A DNA stretch of 64,000 nt from Terfezia claveryi (lineage: Eukaryota > Ascomycota > Pezizomycetes > Pezizales > Pezizaceae), in the NCBI GenBank assembly GCA_015179025.1, contig WHUX01000014.1:558001-622000 (forward strand). The letters run 5' to 3'. The number at the start of each line of letters is the position of its first letter. Positions within the stretch are counted from its first letter, which is position 1. The position numbers and the translations under genes are program-made. The notes under the pieces are model-generated. The model had not been told where the DNA came from. It was given only the letters and a program-made list of their open reading frames with translations, and did not search any database. This document shows positions 30,774 through 42,427 of the stretch, one piece after another.

Positions 30774-31453
30774 TGTAATGGAGAACATTATCTCATTGCT
30801 TATATAATTGATTATATACTTCTGTATTTCCTATATTACTACTATGTTATGTAACTAAGCCTCTTGGTTGAAGGACTAGCCTTCTACCACCTTCTATTGC
30901 TTTATAAGCGTCCATAGCACGCAGAATCTGCCATGGGAAGTTCCATGACACTTGCCATATGAAGACACCCTCATTATGGCCGCGTGACCTCTGTTTAAGG
31001 CATGTGACTCATTACCATGGCCACATGACCATCGTTTAAGGCGTGTGACTCATTACTATGGCCACATGACCCCTTTTGTACAGTGCACTACCTTCTGGTG
31101 TGCCACCCTTTACTGTATTTATTTCCTTAGTCATCAGATCTCAGACGAGTATAAATAGGCCGCTGGATTCCCTCTGGAATCCACAAGAAAGACAAGAAGC
31201 AACCAAGCAAGCCTTCAGAGCAAGCAAGCCTATATTCCGATCAGATCAAGATCATATAGCTTAGATAGCACAAATCATATAAGATAGATTACACCAGTTA
31301 ATTACTGTTCCCTTCGGGAACGTCCCACATAGTAATCTCCCTACCCTTCTGAGGTCTCACCTCAGCAGAACCGAAATACACAAATGTCCGTGCCTACGGA
31401 TATAGATTGTATAAACGGTACCGAATGAATACTGTCTAGTACCATTCATTACA
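30774..31453 (+). repeat. Gypsy 1, 5' LTR
   Basis: Begins TGTAATGGAGAAC and ends ACCATTCATTACA. U3 has two 41-bp tandem units (30978-31018, 31019-31059) and part of a third. TATAAATA is at 31150-31157, followed by an Arg/Gln/Ala-type purine-rich leader and the imperfect hairpin TTCCCTTCGGGAA. Confidence 0.9.
30978..31071 (+). promoter_or_regulatory. Tandem enhancer-like units with TGACTCA sites
   Basis: Each 41-bp unit contains TGTGACTCATTA. TGACTCA (31005-31011 and 31046-31052) is the consensus for Gcn4/CPC1-type bZIP activators. The same array is in the 3' LTR (39253-39346). A TATA box lies about 100 bp downstream. Control by amino-acid starvation factors is an inference from the site only. 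Confidence 0.5.
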
Positions 31454-32271
31454 TTTTTTTTAACTTACTTACATAATCTTTACTCTTAAATCCAAGGCCT
31501 GATCAACCTTCAGATACCTTTATTACACTCACCCAAGTGTATACAATTCGACACCCAAGTGCACATATAAAATCGATATTGTTATTCAACTAGCTAGCCA
31601 ACAAAAAAATCCAACAAACGAGACATCAGACTCTCAACTGCAGTACATCAACAAAAGACTTAGAAGCAAGCTAAGCAGAGCTCTAACGGGCAGTGGTATC
31701 CCACATTAAACAATCCCACCCTCGTTCACAACACTTTTCCCAATAAGATCGACAGCTCATCTTGCACTCCTGGCAACCGCCATTACATCTGTACCTGTAA
31801 ATCCAGTACACCATTGAAAAACCGGCCCCCCAGGTCCCAGGAATAATTGGTCTAAACAACCAAGCGTCACAATCCCAAGACTCAAATCTCGCTGCCTCCA
31901 CTGCAGCCATTTCCTCCAGAAAAGAATTACCTCCATCAGAACCTTCCTTAGGCCCAGACATCTCTACCAATACCTCTGCGCCCCCAACGTCTACCTCAAC
32001 ACACCAATCAGAAAACGTGACACTCTTGCCGGAAGAACTAGAACTAGATTCTAGACCAGTAGACGAAGAAAAACCAGGACCATAAGAAACATCAGGATCC
32101 TGACATCCAGCCTCACCAGCCTTATGAGCCACCGAGCCAACAGAACCGTCAGTCGAACGGAGATCATAAGGATCATCAGCCACCACACCATCAGCACAGA
32201 AAGGTGCCAAAGAAGAAAAGTAACTCGACGATCATATCGCATAACCAGCTGCATTTGGTTGCGGACAGACG
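31454..32271. other. Gypsy 1 leader between 5' LTR and gag
   Basis: 818 bp without a plus-strand gene. A 525-nt open frame exists on the minus strand (31683-32210), Ser-rich then Cys-rich, but it begins with TTG and has no ATG until about two fifths of its length, so it is not called as a gene. Confidence 0.4.
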
Positions 32272-34236
32272 ATGAAATCAGACATAATGGCGTCTGAACT
32301 TAGTAAGAAGACTAAGAGGTCGAGACGGTTAACTATGTTACCCGAAGATATTAAGAAATTAGTAGAAGAAACTCCCAGAAAGACCAGATTTATAATTCCT
32401 AACACAGAAGGGGAAATAAATCTGCCCATCGATATAGAAATAGGAGAACCAGGTGGAGCAGGAACCAAACTATATTTTAGTATGGCTTTACCTCTCGCAC
32501 CAGAAGAATTTTGGGATAGATATCTTCCAACAATTGAGGAGATTTTGAAATATACTCGCTCAATGGGACATGCCCAACAGTATCATCCTGATGATACTCG
32601 ACTCTTAATGGAAGCCGTAGTAAAACACTACTTATGGCTAACACCTTACCCATTCAAAGAAAAAGACTTAGAAATGAACGCATTTTTAAGTAAAGAATTA
32701 AAGAAACCTGTTGTTCCACTCTTAAGGAAACCGAATTGGGTAATAAATAACTGGGAAGAAATAATGGCATTCATGATGAGCGGCACTCATCTAGAAGAAT
32801 CAGCACATACCGCGGAGGATTTTTTCAATCCTAGCAAAGAACTTCCAGAAGCGTTCCTGAGAACACCAAAAGATCAATCGAAAGGCAAAGGTCGAGCACC
32901 TGAGACACCAGAAAGGAGGACTGGGTCAGCCAAAGAACCAGACGACAAAGACCAACTACCAGAAGATATAGAATTACCAGAAGACGATGATAATCTAGAT
33001 ACAGGACTAGACCAACAGCAGCAGAAAACACAAGGAGGAGGACGAGACCCCGATGATAGCGGAGATGATAGCTCGGACTCTGAGAAGGCATCGTCAGTTG
33101 CAAGTCAAACTCTTAAAAGAAAACCCAAACGAGGGAAATCAGTCGAACACCAACAATGGGAATCTACAATAGGAATGGTTACAATAGGTAACCATAAAGC
33201 AACGAATGCTTTAAAAGGAATAAAGATTGATATGCCAGAAAAATTAAGAGGAGAAGACAAAAAATGGTAAGACTCACAATATTTTGACTCTTGGGCCACA
33301 GCAATACAACATTGGTTTGTTCTCAAAAGAATAGATTTAGAAGGTGCTTCAGCTCTGGAAATTGTTGGATTCAGAATGGAAGAGAGCGCGCTCACTACTT
33401 ATAATCAATTCCTAAGAGAAAAAGGAAAGAATGCGACATTCTTTGGATTCATACTAGCGCTAAGGGATTTTCTGATACCCTCTACTAGTAAGGACATTTT
33501 GTGGAAACGATGGGAAACAGCCACACCATACAAGGACGGACGTCACATGGGAATCAAACAGTTTGCCAACTGGCTTACTGAAATACAAATCAAATTGATT
33601 GACAAGGATGGCAAACAATCAATATCGCAGGAAGTAAAAAGAAGAAAGTTTCTTAATCACCTGCCGCCATATATGTCAGCTACATTAATTCCTTTAATCA
33701 AAGAAGAATGGTCATATGATCAGCTTGTACATCAAGCGGAGTCATATTAAGCTTCCAAAAAGGATATTGCCCCACCACCACAACAAATACATCCCACGAC
33801 AACACCCTCGGAATGAAAACAGAAGTCATGGTCTACGCAGGGACCAGAATCAACGACAAAAAACAGGATTTAATCCTAGCAGCAATCCCAACACCAAACC
33901 CAACACAGAAAATCGGAAGGACTCAGATTGGGACACCATCACAAAAAAATTGGATCAAAAGACAAGATGCAATTAATTAAAGACAAGAAATGTCTATGGT
34001 GTTGGAACCCTGGACACTCCTACAAGGACTGTAGGAAACGAAAAAATAAGGTACCCATGCGTACAGCCGCACAAGATTTAGCTATGCCGATAGCCACCAA
34101 GGATAAAAACAACAAGGATAAAATCAAGGAACGACCCTTGTCAAGACAGGTACCAGATTTTAGCAAGGTATTCGTTAAAGCTAATGAACACCCCGCACTA
34201 GCTTTAATTGATCTCCAAAGAAGGGAGGAGACTTAA
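32272..34236 (+). pseudogene. Gypsy 1 gag
   Basis: The ATG frame is open to 33270 (332 codons). After a TAA in the context TGG-TAA-GAC (likely CAA originally) the same frame continues to another TAA at 33748. A charged linker with acidic and Pro-rich parts (residues 200-280) separates an N-terminal helical block from a retrotransposon-gag-like domain (33280-33750, with IQHWFVLKRIDLEG and LIKEEWSYDQLVHQAESY). A frame-shifted nucleocapsid part has the intact zinc knuckle CLWCWNPGHSYKDC (33991-34032). The part 33484-33900 is the source type of the fragment captured at 24.7 kb. Confidence 0.8.
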
Positions 34237-34560
34237 TCAATTCTCAATTTGTACACCTATACAAAATACCGACTAGAAGTATCGAGAAGAAATCATTAAG
34301 TACTGCAATTAAAGGCTCAAAAGGAAGATAGACAAAGCTTGTACTATCAAACTTGATTGGATAGGTTATGTAGAAGAACGAACGTTCTATGTAGCTCATT
34401 TGACTGGATGGGACATGATACTAGGAGAACCTGCTCTCAGCAAAGTGCGAGCAATAATTCCTGCCCATCAGGAACCAGTTACTATCCAACCGGAAAACAT
34501 TCCACGATTCCAGCTAAGTGTATGGAAGGGATCTAGAACCATGGCGAATGGTATAAGATC
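34190..34560 (+). pseudogene. Gypsy 1 aspartic protease region
   Basis: ALIDLQ followed, after a frame change, by GGDLINSQFVHLYKIPT resembles the LIDSGATxxFIxxxFV flap-side block of gypsy proteases with the SGA part damaged. Then YVEERTFYVAHLTGWDMILGEPAL matches the protease C-terminal block (DxILGxPWL). Frameshifts and stops are present, so it is not functional. Confidence 0.6.
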
Positions 34561-34839
34561 AGCGTATACACAGGTCAGCTGTGAATCAGTCGCAGATTAT
34601 AGTGAACCGGATAATTGGGAAAATATTAGTGACGCAGACGAAACCGATTCAGAAAGAGAACTCGTGACAGCTGTTTCTACGGTACAGAAAAATTCAACCC
34701 TGTAACGGAGTTTCCCTTATTATTTCCCAAGACAATTCCACGGGAATTACCGCCACTAAGAAAATTAATCACTCTATCAAACCAAAAGCAGGAGCTACTT
34801 GGATACCAAAATGGCGACCCTCAGGACATCGATTTAGAC

Positions 34840-36033
34840 AACAAATCATGACAAATTAGTCGAAGAAGAAGCATCAGGTCGCATATATAGAGTAGAAAAT
34901 GACACAAATGCTGTAGTCATGTTCACTATCCCTAAACGAGATAAACCGGAAGAAGCCCGACATGTAAATGACTGTCGAGACCGCAATTTAGCCGTGAACC
35001 GGATCACACCCCATTGCCAGATATTAATGAAGCAATTGAACTAGTAGCGGAAATCCCATTTGACTAAGGTCGACTTAGCCGACGGATTTTTTAATATCAG
35101 GAACGATGAAGAATCTGAGCAACACTCTACCTTTTTATGTCACATGGGATATTTCAGAAGTAGAGTTATGCAACAAGGGGATCGTAACGCACCTGCTACC
35201 ATGGTTCGCGTTATGCATGAAATTTTTAAGGACATGGTCTATAAAAATTTAATCATCTATATTGATGATATTATTATATTCTCTAAAACGTATGAAGAAC
35301 ATGTAGAATTATTGAAGAAAGTACTTCAACGTCTATAGGATGAGAAATTCTATCTCAAAGAAAGCAAAGCCAGTTCTTTACTCCAAGATTGGAAATCTTA
35401 GGACACGTTTTGACATCAGATGGATTACATGTAGACCCGAAGAAGAGGACTACTATATTAACATTTCCGACTCCTACAAGAAAAAAGGATCTTAGAGGAT
35501 TCCTTGGAATAGTTAATTATCTCAGCAGATTTATTCCTGACTTGGCATCGTATGCAAGCACCCTGTCAGAACTGCAAGGAGAAACAAAGAAATGGGAATG
35601 GACAGATACTCATAACGCAGCGTTTGAAAAACTCAAGGAACTCGTGAATTCCCCACATGTTTTAAAACCCTGGAATAATGAATCTACTGAACCCAAATAT
35701 TTAGTCTGTGATGCTAGTGATGTAGGACTAGGATCTTGGATAGGTCAAGGACCGTTGACGCACATCAGACCATCATGCTTCCACTCTAGAAAATTTAATC
35801 CAGCACAACTCAATTATCCTACCTTTCAAAAGGAATTATTAGCGATTATTGACTCATTAAAATTTTTTGAAGCACAATTGAGAGGTCACAAGTTCACTAT
35901 CCTTACCGACCACAAACCGTTAGTAACCTTCCATACTCAAACGCCTGCAAGTCAAAAATTGAGGCGATGGCAAGATTACCTAATGGAATTTGATACAGAC
36001 AACAGCATACCGCAGGAAAGGAAAATTTGATAG
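34840..36033 (+). pseudogene. Gypsy 1 reverse transcriptase and RNase H
   Basis: RT blocks appear in order: PKRDKPEEARHVNDCRDRN (about 34935-34985), TKVDLADGFFNI (35060), FRSRVMQQGDRNAPAT and the polymerase box IYIDDIIIFS (about 35260-35290). The RNase H part starts at about 35690 with LVCDASDVGLGSWIG (first Asp), FQKELLAIIDSLKFF (Glu) and ILTDHKPL (Asp), so catalytic residues are retained. Stops or frameshifts fall at about 35336, 35390 and 36000. The last is a one-base loss compared with the copy at 63.8 kb. Confidence 0.85.
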
Positions 36034-37330
36034 CAGACGCTCTATCAAGAAAGCATAAATACTTGGATACTCCCACCACCGAGGACGATTATATCTCCAA
36101 CAGCATCGATCCTCCTAACCATACCTACAACCGCAACATCTCTACCAACTCTTTAAGAACTTTCCACTCACCAGAAACCCTACTCAGAACAATATGGTTT
36201 CTCGCGGAGCTATCAATTTCAAGCATGTCGACTGCACTTCAACAAATGTCATGGAAGAGCCGAAGAACTTGGACACCATATCTTCTGTCCATACTTCGAG
36301 GGCATCCAGGATGAAGAAAGCGAATATGACATGATGAAGGAAGAAGAGTCCTCAGACGACGAGACTCTATCTACTATACCAGAAGAAGTTTTCAGCGGGT
36401 ATGATCGTGTACCCAATATAAACAAGAACAAACCCTTAACAGTTCTTGGACTAAGATATAGGCCTCCATCTTCTGAAAACGCACAAAAAATACCCTCGCT
36501 CCTGAAGAAGCGAAAGAAATTGCTATCGACCTGGCTCATAGCAATTGGCAACAACACAAAAGGATGCACTGGTCCTTTTGCCGCGATTTTTACTGTCCAG
36601 TTCATGGCAGCTCCCACGCCATGAACAACCGCATGTTCACCGTCGAAACATGTGCAATCTGCAACCACCACGGACATGGCAGTTTGAACTGTGACCTGAC
36701 AGCCTCAGTTCTTAAGAAGGAGAAGGAATTCCTTACGACTCGTATTGCGCATATCCTAGCCGCAAATGAGCCTCAAAAGGAACTAGCACCAGTACAACAA
36801 ACGCCAGCTTATCCACCTCCACCAGCTCTCAGCCGGAAGAAGCTATCCAGGAAATCGGAGAATGGGCAAAAAGATGGATTGCCAACAAGCCGACACAACC
36901 CACTCTCCAACCCAGCATTCAGTTCAGTAACCCTACCGAACAGATGACCAACCGACAAATGGAACAGGAGATCATGAATACTCCTGTTGCCCCACAACAA
37001 CCATGGAATGCACCTCAACAACCAGCTGCAACCGCTAGCAGCAGTAACGCATTCCAATCAACACCGCCGCCGTCACCACTCGTTCTAAAAAGCGAGTAGC
37101 ATTGACGAAGATTACCCTCTTTCATTCAAGATACCAAGACCTCCAGACAGCGTTGTGATTTCTGTAAGTTCTCAGGACATAATGCTTCTACATGCAAGGA
37201 GAAGAAACCCACCATCAATGACTTCAACACAAGGATCGAACCGACCCTCAACAAGCTCATTGAAGAGAAACACATCAGCGACGGATGGGAAGACGACAAG
37301 GACTACTTCATCACACACTGGCTTGACCAA
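36030..37330 (+). pseudogene. Gypsy 1 extra Cys/His domain between RNase H and integrase
   Basis: After RNase H (ADALSRKHKYLDTP) ordinary gypsy Pol should reach the H2C2 motif within about 60-100 residues; here it is about 500 residues away. The intervening segment has an acidic part (36320-36400), a CX4C...HX3H cluster (HWSFCRDFYC then PVHGSSH, 36565-36625), a perfect zinc knuckle CAICNHHGHGSLNC (36651-36692), a Pro/Gln-rich linker and a second perfect knuckle CDFCKFSGHNASTC (37154-37195). In the copy at 63.0-63.9 kb the RNase H tail and the first part of this region share one open frame (291 codons), so it is part of Pol rather than a later insertion. Function unknown; nucleic-acid binding is likely. 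Confidence 0.7.
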
Positions 37331-37339
37331 GGAACAGGT

Positions 37340-38620
37340 ATGAAAGCCGCATATCAATCATGCATGAGAGTATGTCCTATCTGGAAGAACTACTATGATA
37401 CCTTTGTGAACCGTAAGGATCATAGAAGAAAAGACGGATTTTTGTATGTCAAGAACCGACAAGGACAATGGAGACTAGTCTTGCCCTCTACCTTTAACAT
37501 CGAAGGTAAGAACTATCTCGAATTGGTTATTAAAGAGCACATGAAGCAACCGCTCATGGTGGCATTGAAAAAACGATGAAATATCTTACTGACCGATATG
37601 ATTGCCAGTCCTTTGCAGAACCAACTAAGGACTATATCAGAAGTTGTGATACTTGTCAACGGACAAAGTATTCCAACAAGGCGCCACTTGGACTCGTAAC
37701 CCCATTACATGTACCAAGCAGGCCATGGACTGACATATCGATGGATTTTCTTAAGTAGCACCTGTGTTTACTAAGTGTTCAATTTTGTACCCGAATATTC
37801 CTGTTGAAGAAGATCATGTAGTTTGTATTTCACGACTTTGGACGATTGTGATAGACAATCAGGATTCAAGTTTCTTATTCCTGTCTCAGATAATTTCACA
37901 GCAGAACAATGTACTGCTACCTTTGATACTCATGTAGTCCCGACTATGGGATACCCTTTCTGTATTGTTTTTGACCGCGACACTCTTTTTATGTCAAGCA
38001 CTTTCAAGATTGGGCTAGGAATAAAGGAATCAAGTTGGAACCGTCCACCGCATATCATCCACGTGCAGACGGACAATCGGAAATTGTGAACAAAGAAATT
38101 CTACAAGTAGCAAGAGCCTGTAAAATCGAAGGATTTGATTGGCTACAGAAACTACCAGAGATACAGTTGAAACTTAACTCTAGGTATAATGCCGCTAGAC
38201 AGAATAGTCCCTTTTCCACACTATTTGGATTTAATGCACATCTTGGCGTATCGATACTTCCATACCCCATTAATGCATATGTACCAGCAAATGAACGTCA
38301 TGAGGTAACGTCTAAAAACCTATATGACGCCAAGAAGACTCAAGCATCTCAAGCGAACAAACGACTACCCAATATAGCCAAATTTTCAGTCGGACAACAA
38401 GTTATGCTTTCCTCAGAAAATATCAACCTATCGAATGTCTCACCCAAGCTCAAACCAAAATGGCTAGGCCCATTTCCCATTATTTCTAGTAATCGGAAAC
38501 GCAATAACTATAGCCTAGACCTATCCAGTCAACCTGACCTCCACCTCATATATAATACTTTTCATATTAGCAAACTCAAACCATACTACAAAAACGATCC
38601 CATCCAGTTCCCTCACAGAC
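37340..38620 (+). pseudogene. Gypsy 1 integrase
   Basis: The H2C2 zinc region reads HGGIEKTMKYLTDRYDC in the damaged frame, then YIRSCDTCQRTKYSNKAPLG. The catalytic core has WTDISMDFLK (first Asp), FDRDTLFMSSTF (second Asp) and, after a frameshift near 38030, TAYHPRADGQSEIVNKE (Glu). The core contains extra residues after the first Asp (VFTKCSILYPNIPVEEDHVV) compared with common gypsy integrases. The GPF/Y-like module (KWLGPFPIISSN and YNTFHISKLKPYY) follows and is intact in frame 38035-38919. Confidence 0.8.
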
Positions 38621-38654
38621 AATCTCAGGAACCAGGACCAATTCAAGATGATCG

Positions 38655-38800
38655 TTATGAAGTTGAAAAGGTATTAGAATTCAGAACAGCTCCTCGAACT
38701 GGAGAAAGACAATATAAGGTCAGATGGCTAGGATACACTCCTAAATATGATTCCTGGGTAAACGCCAAGGATATCACACCGAAATTCTTCAAGACTTCTG
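38655..38800 (+). pseudogene. Gypsy 1 chromodomain
   Basis: YEVEKVLEFRTAP to QYKVRWLGYTPKYDSWVNAKDI is a canonical chromodomain with the aromatic residues Y, W and W in place, at the C-terminus of integrase. This places the element among chromoviruses, whose chromodomain steers integration to certain chromatin. The frame remains open to 38919. Confidence 0.8.
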
Positions 38801-39048
38801 GACGACCGGAAGCATGGAAGATACATTCAAGAGACGTCGAAGGACTAAAGGAAAACAAGGACCACGAACCAGAGATGAGACCCGAGCTCTCATCCAACAA
38901 GAACGAGATAGAATCATGAGTCAAGGAAACACTAAGGATATTCACGTTAATGCTAATGTATTAACAATGCATCAAATCTTAGGACGTATGGAAACCAATA
39001 TGGCAGAGCGAAGGAAGTAAGGATAGGAAATCCTTCTATGTGGGGAAG

Positions 39049-39728
39049 TGTAATGGAGAACGTTATCTCATTGCTTATATAATTGATTATATACTTCTGT
39101 ATTTCCTATATTACTACTATGTTATGTAACTAAGCCTCTCGGTTGAAGGACTAGCCTTCTACCACCTCCTATTGCTTTATAAGCGTCCATAGCACGCGGA
39201 ATCTGCCATGGGAAGTTCCATGGCACTTGCCATATGAAGACACCCTCATTATGGCCGCGTGACCTCTGTTTAAGGCGTGTGACTCATTACTATGGCCACA
39301 TGACCATCGTTTATGGCGTGTGACTCATTACTATGGCCACATGACCCCTTTTGTACAGCGCACCACCTTCTGGTGTGCCACCCTTTATTGTATTTATTTC
39401 CTTAGTCATCAGATCTCAGAGGAGTATAAATAGGCCGCTGGATTCCCTCTGGAATCCACAAGAAAGACAAGAAGCAACCAAGCAAGCCTTCAGAGCAAGC
39501 AAGCCTATATTCCGATCAGATCAAGATTATATAGCTTAGATAGCACAAATCATATAAGATAGATTACACCAGTTAATTACTGTTCCCTTCGGGAACGTCC
39601 CACATAGTAATCTCCCTACCCTTCTGAGGTCTCACCTCAGCAGAACCGAAATACACAAACGTCCGTGCCTACGGATATAGATTGTATAAACGGTACCGAA
39701 TGAATACTGTCTAGTACCATTCATTACA
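39049..39728 (+). repeat. Gypsy 1, 3' LTR
   Basis: Same ends, TGACTCA array and TATA as the 5' LTR. It differs by about 14 substitutions, for example GAACGTT for GAACATT and CAGCGCACC for CAGTGCACT. Confidence 0.9.
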
Positions 39729-39733
39729 AGGAA

Positions 39734-40870
39734 TCAAAAGAATCGAGGGAACCAGTAAGGAGACCACTAAAAGCTTACATGAAAGGTATGGACATATCTT
39801 CTATAATACCCTCAGAACTCTCCCCAAATACCTGATGGATCAGAAAGAGAAGATCCGATGCAAGGCATATGAACAAGGAAAGGCCACCAAGTCGGTAGCC
39901 CCCAAGCAGCCCCAAGATCTACAAATAAGGACAAACCGAATTCTAGAACGGATCTACGTAGACCTAGTCGTATAGATTGACCTTTCTACGCCTAGCAAAC
40001 AATATCGATATTTGCTAGTGATAGTAGATGACTTTAGCCGATATATATTAGTACAGCCCCTTCAGAAGAAGAGCGAGACTGGAAAAGCCCTAGTTGAGAT
40101 AATCAATAAATTGGAAGTAGCCACAAACCAATGAGTCAGCCAAATTCAGGCTAACTAGGGTAGAGAATTCCAGAATAATGAGCTTCAAGAAGAATTGAAG
40201 CAAAGAGGTATAACTTCAAAAGAGACTGTTCCTAAGTATAGCGAAACCAATGCGATAATTGAGCATGCAAATCGAACAATTCTTACTATGAGCCGAACTG
40301 CCTTAATTGGATCTAGCCTACCTAAAGGACTATGGGATAAAGCTTCAAGCTAGGCAGCCTACACTAAGAACAGAATCCCTTATAAGACTCTAAAAGGCAA
40401 ATTCCCAATTAAGATTATGCTAGGAAAAGACCCCAAGAATGAGTGGATGAAGTTAAGACTGTTCAGACAAAGAGTAATTTGTTATAACTATGATATTTCA
40501 GACAAGCTCTCCCTACGAAGCTATGAAGCCAATATTATTGGATATATGGAAAGCTTTGAAACTTACCAAGTTCGAACCGATACTGGACAAATCAAGCTTG
40601 CCTTAAGGCCAACTCTAGTAGGAGCAAGCGATACCAGTCCAGAGTCATCTGAGGACGAAATAGCCGAAGAGTCTTATAAAATCCCTGAGCCAGCGAGCCA
40701 GAGTACTCCTAAGCCAGCAAGCTAGAGGACCCCCAAGCTAGTGAGCCAGAGGACCCCCGAACCAACCCCTCAGCCAGCAGTTCCACCCCCAATGAGGAAA
40801 CCTAGAAAAACTACTAAAGATTAGGAAAGCATAGTTAGCACTAGAAAATCAGACCGACAACCAGTCCGTA
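39734..40870 (+). pseudogene. Copia 1 integrase
   Basis: Continues the copia frame across the gypsy insertion. LHERYGHIFYNTLRTL is the GAG-pre-integrase zinc region, where the CxxC reads CKAY (Cys to Tyr, TGC/TGT to TAT). The core follows: YRYLLVIVDDFSRY (first Asp), then QAN-stop-GREFQN where the second Asp has become Asn, and SETNAIIEHANRTI (Glu kept). At least six in-frame stops interrupt it (mostly TAG, some TGA), each explicable by a C-to-T or G-to-A change. A Pro/Ser-rich linker leads to RT. Confidence 0.8.
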
Positions 40871-40959
40871 GGAAGATATTTGCAGTAGGAGCTGACCCAG
40901 ACCACCCAACCGATGAACAAGCTCAAAGCTCTCCACAAGCCCCCGAATAGGCTAAAGCT

Positions 40960-42300
40960 CGAGCAAAAGAGTGAGAACAGCTGAACCGATATAGTGTATA
41001 TACCAAAATCAATAAATCTGAAATCCCTGAAGGAATATGGATTGTTGACACTAAATGGGTATACTTAATCAAAAGGAAAGCAGACGGAAGTGTCGAAAAG
41101 TACAAGGCTCGAAAGGTTGGAAGAGGATTCACTCAAGAATTATTGCCCTTCACCGAGATTGGGCAATCTGCCAATGGGATGTTGTGGCTGTATACTTACA
41201 AGCCCTCCTTGAACATGATGTCTATATCACTAATATAAATGAAGAAAGAGAAGTTGAGTACTGGAAGCTCAATAAAGCTCTCTATGGCTTAAAGCAAGCA
41301 GGCTACAAATGGTTCAAAACTCTCTGTGAAATCCTTAGTACATTAGGAATGTACTAATGTATTGGGGACGAAGGAACCTACACTGGAAACCTTAACAACT
41401 ACCAGGTTATTATCGGCACTCATGTCGATGAGAAGAAGACCTTGATAAAATAGAGAGAGGCATAGAAGGAAGAGTCGAACTGGATAAAAGGGGAAAACCA
41501 TCGAACATGCTTAGAATAGAACTGCATTGGTCAGAAGGACAAGTAATACTAATACAAACTCGCCTGATAGAATCGATGAAATAGCAGTACCTAGGGAAGG
41601 ATGAGCAAAGTAGCAGAACACACTCGCTTCCCTTAAATCCACTCTCGTATGTAGCAAGCGAAAACACTGATGAAACACCTCTAAGATATTAAGCAATCGT
41701 AGGGGGACTACTATTCCTAGCACGAATGACATGACCAGAAATCTCAGTCCATATCAACCTATTGGGAAGAAGAACAAAGGATGCAAGCATGGAAAACTAG
41801 AAGACGGCACTGAAAGTCTTGAGATATTTGTCCTCTACTAAAGCCGATGGGCTTACCTTAAAGAAAGCCGACGATCTGGAAGTAAGAATATACGCAGATG
41901 CGGCTTACGGGGGAGAAGGATCTCGATCCTAGATGGGAGCCCTCATAACAATTGGCAAACAGCTGATTGGATGGTACAGCAGGAGGCAGGATGTAGTCTC
42001 CCTCTCAGTAATGGAAGCAGAATATATAGGGGACTGCGAGGGAGCGAAGGATGCCAGCTGGATGTAACAGTTCCTCCAGGAACTAGGAATCAAAATCATA
42101 CAGACCCTCTATATGGATAGCAAGGGAGCCTACAACCTGAGCAAGGCCTCGAAATTTGCTAGAAGGAGTCGCCATATTGAACACCGATTCCACTACCTCT
42201 GACAACAACAATGAACGAATAAGCTCAAAATAGTCATGATCCCTAAAGCAGAGAATCCAGCTGACCTATTCACCAAACTCCTCCCAATGACGACCTTGAC
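40960..42300 (+). pseudogene. Copia 1 reverse transcriptase and RNase H
   Basis: GIWIVDTKWVYLIKRKADG, CQWDVVAVYLQALLEHDVYI, KALYGLKQAGYKWF and IIGTHVDE (in place of xYVDD) are the copia RT blocks. IYADAAYGG, LSVMEAEYIG and TLYMDSKGA are the RNase H acidic blocks, and IEHRFHYL follows near the end. Stops and frameshifts are numerous. The polypurine tract AAGAGGGAG sits at 42419-42427, directly before the 3' LTR. Confidence 0.8.
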
Positions 42301-42427
42301 TGGATAGAAGGAGTTATGGATGAGTACCTCAGAAGCTTAGGAGAAGCTGAAATCCCGATCCTCAACATGACCGAAGAACAGTTAGAAGGAATGGGATTTG
42401 GGACATGGATGTTCGTGTAAGAGGGAG

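Larger units (their letters stand above)
30774..39728 (+). mobile_element. Ty3/gypsy chromodomain element 1, full length
   Basis: 680-bp LTRs at 30774-31453 and 39049-39728 are flanked by AGGAA (30769-30773 and 39729-39733). Internal order is gag with zinc knuckle, protease, RT, RNase H, an extra Cys/His region, H2C2-integrase and chromodomain. I count about 14 LTR differences by eye, most of them transitions, so insertion is fairly recent (about 2 percent divergence). The purine tract GTGGGGAAG precedes the 3' LTR. No standard tRNA primer site follows the 5' LTR (a T-run comes first). Frameshifts and stops make it inactive. A second copy is at 60.2-64 kb, with its 3' LTR starting at 55372. 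Confidence 0.9.

Noticed and set aside
31683..32210. Antisense 175-codon frame in the gypsy 1 leader, Ser-rich then Cys-rich
   Set aside because: It starts at TTG, has an in-frame stop shortly upstream and no ATG in its first two fifths; the same leader is not available in the second copy for comparison.
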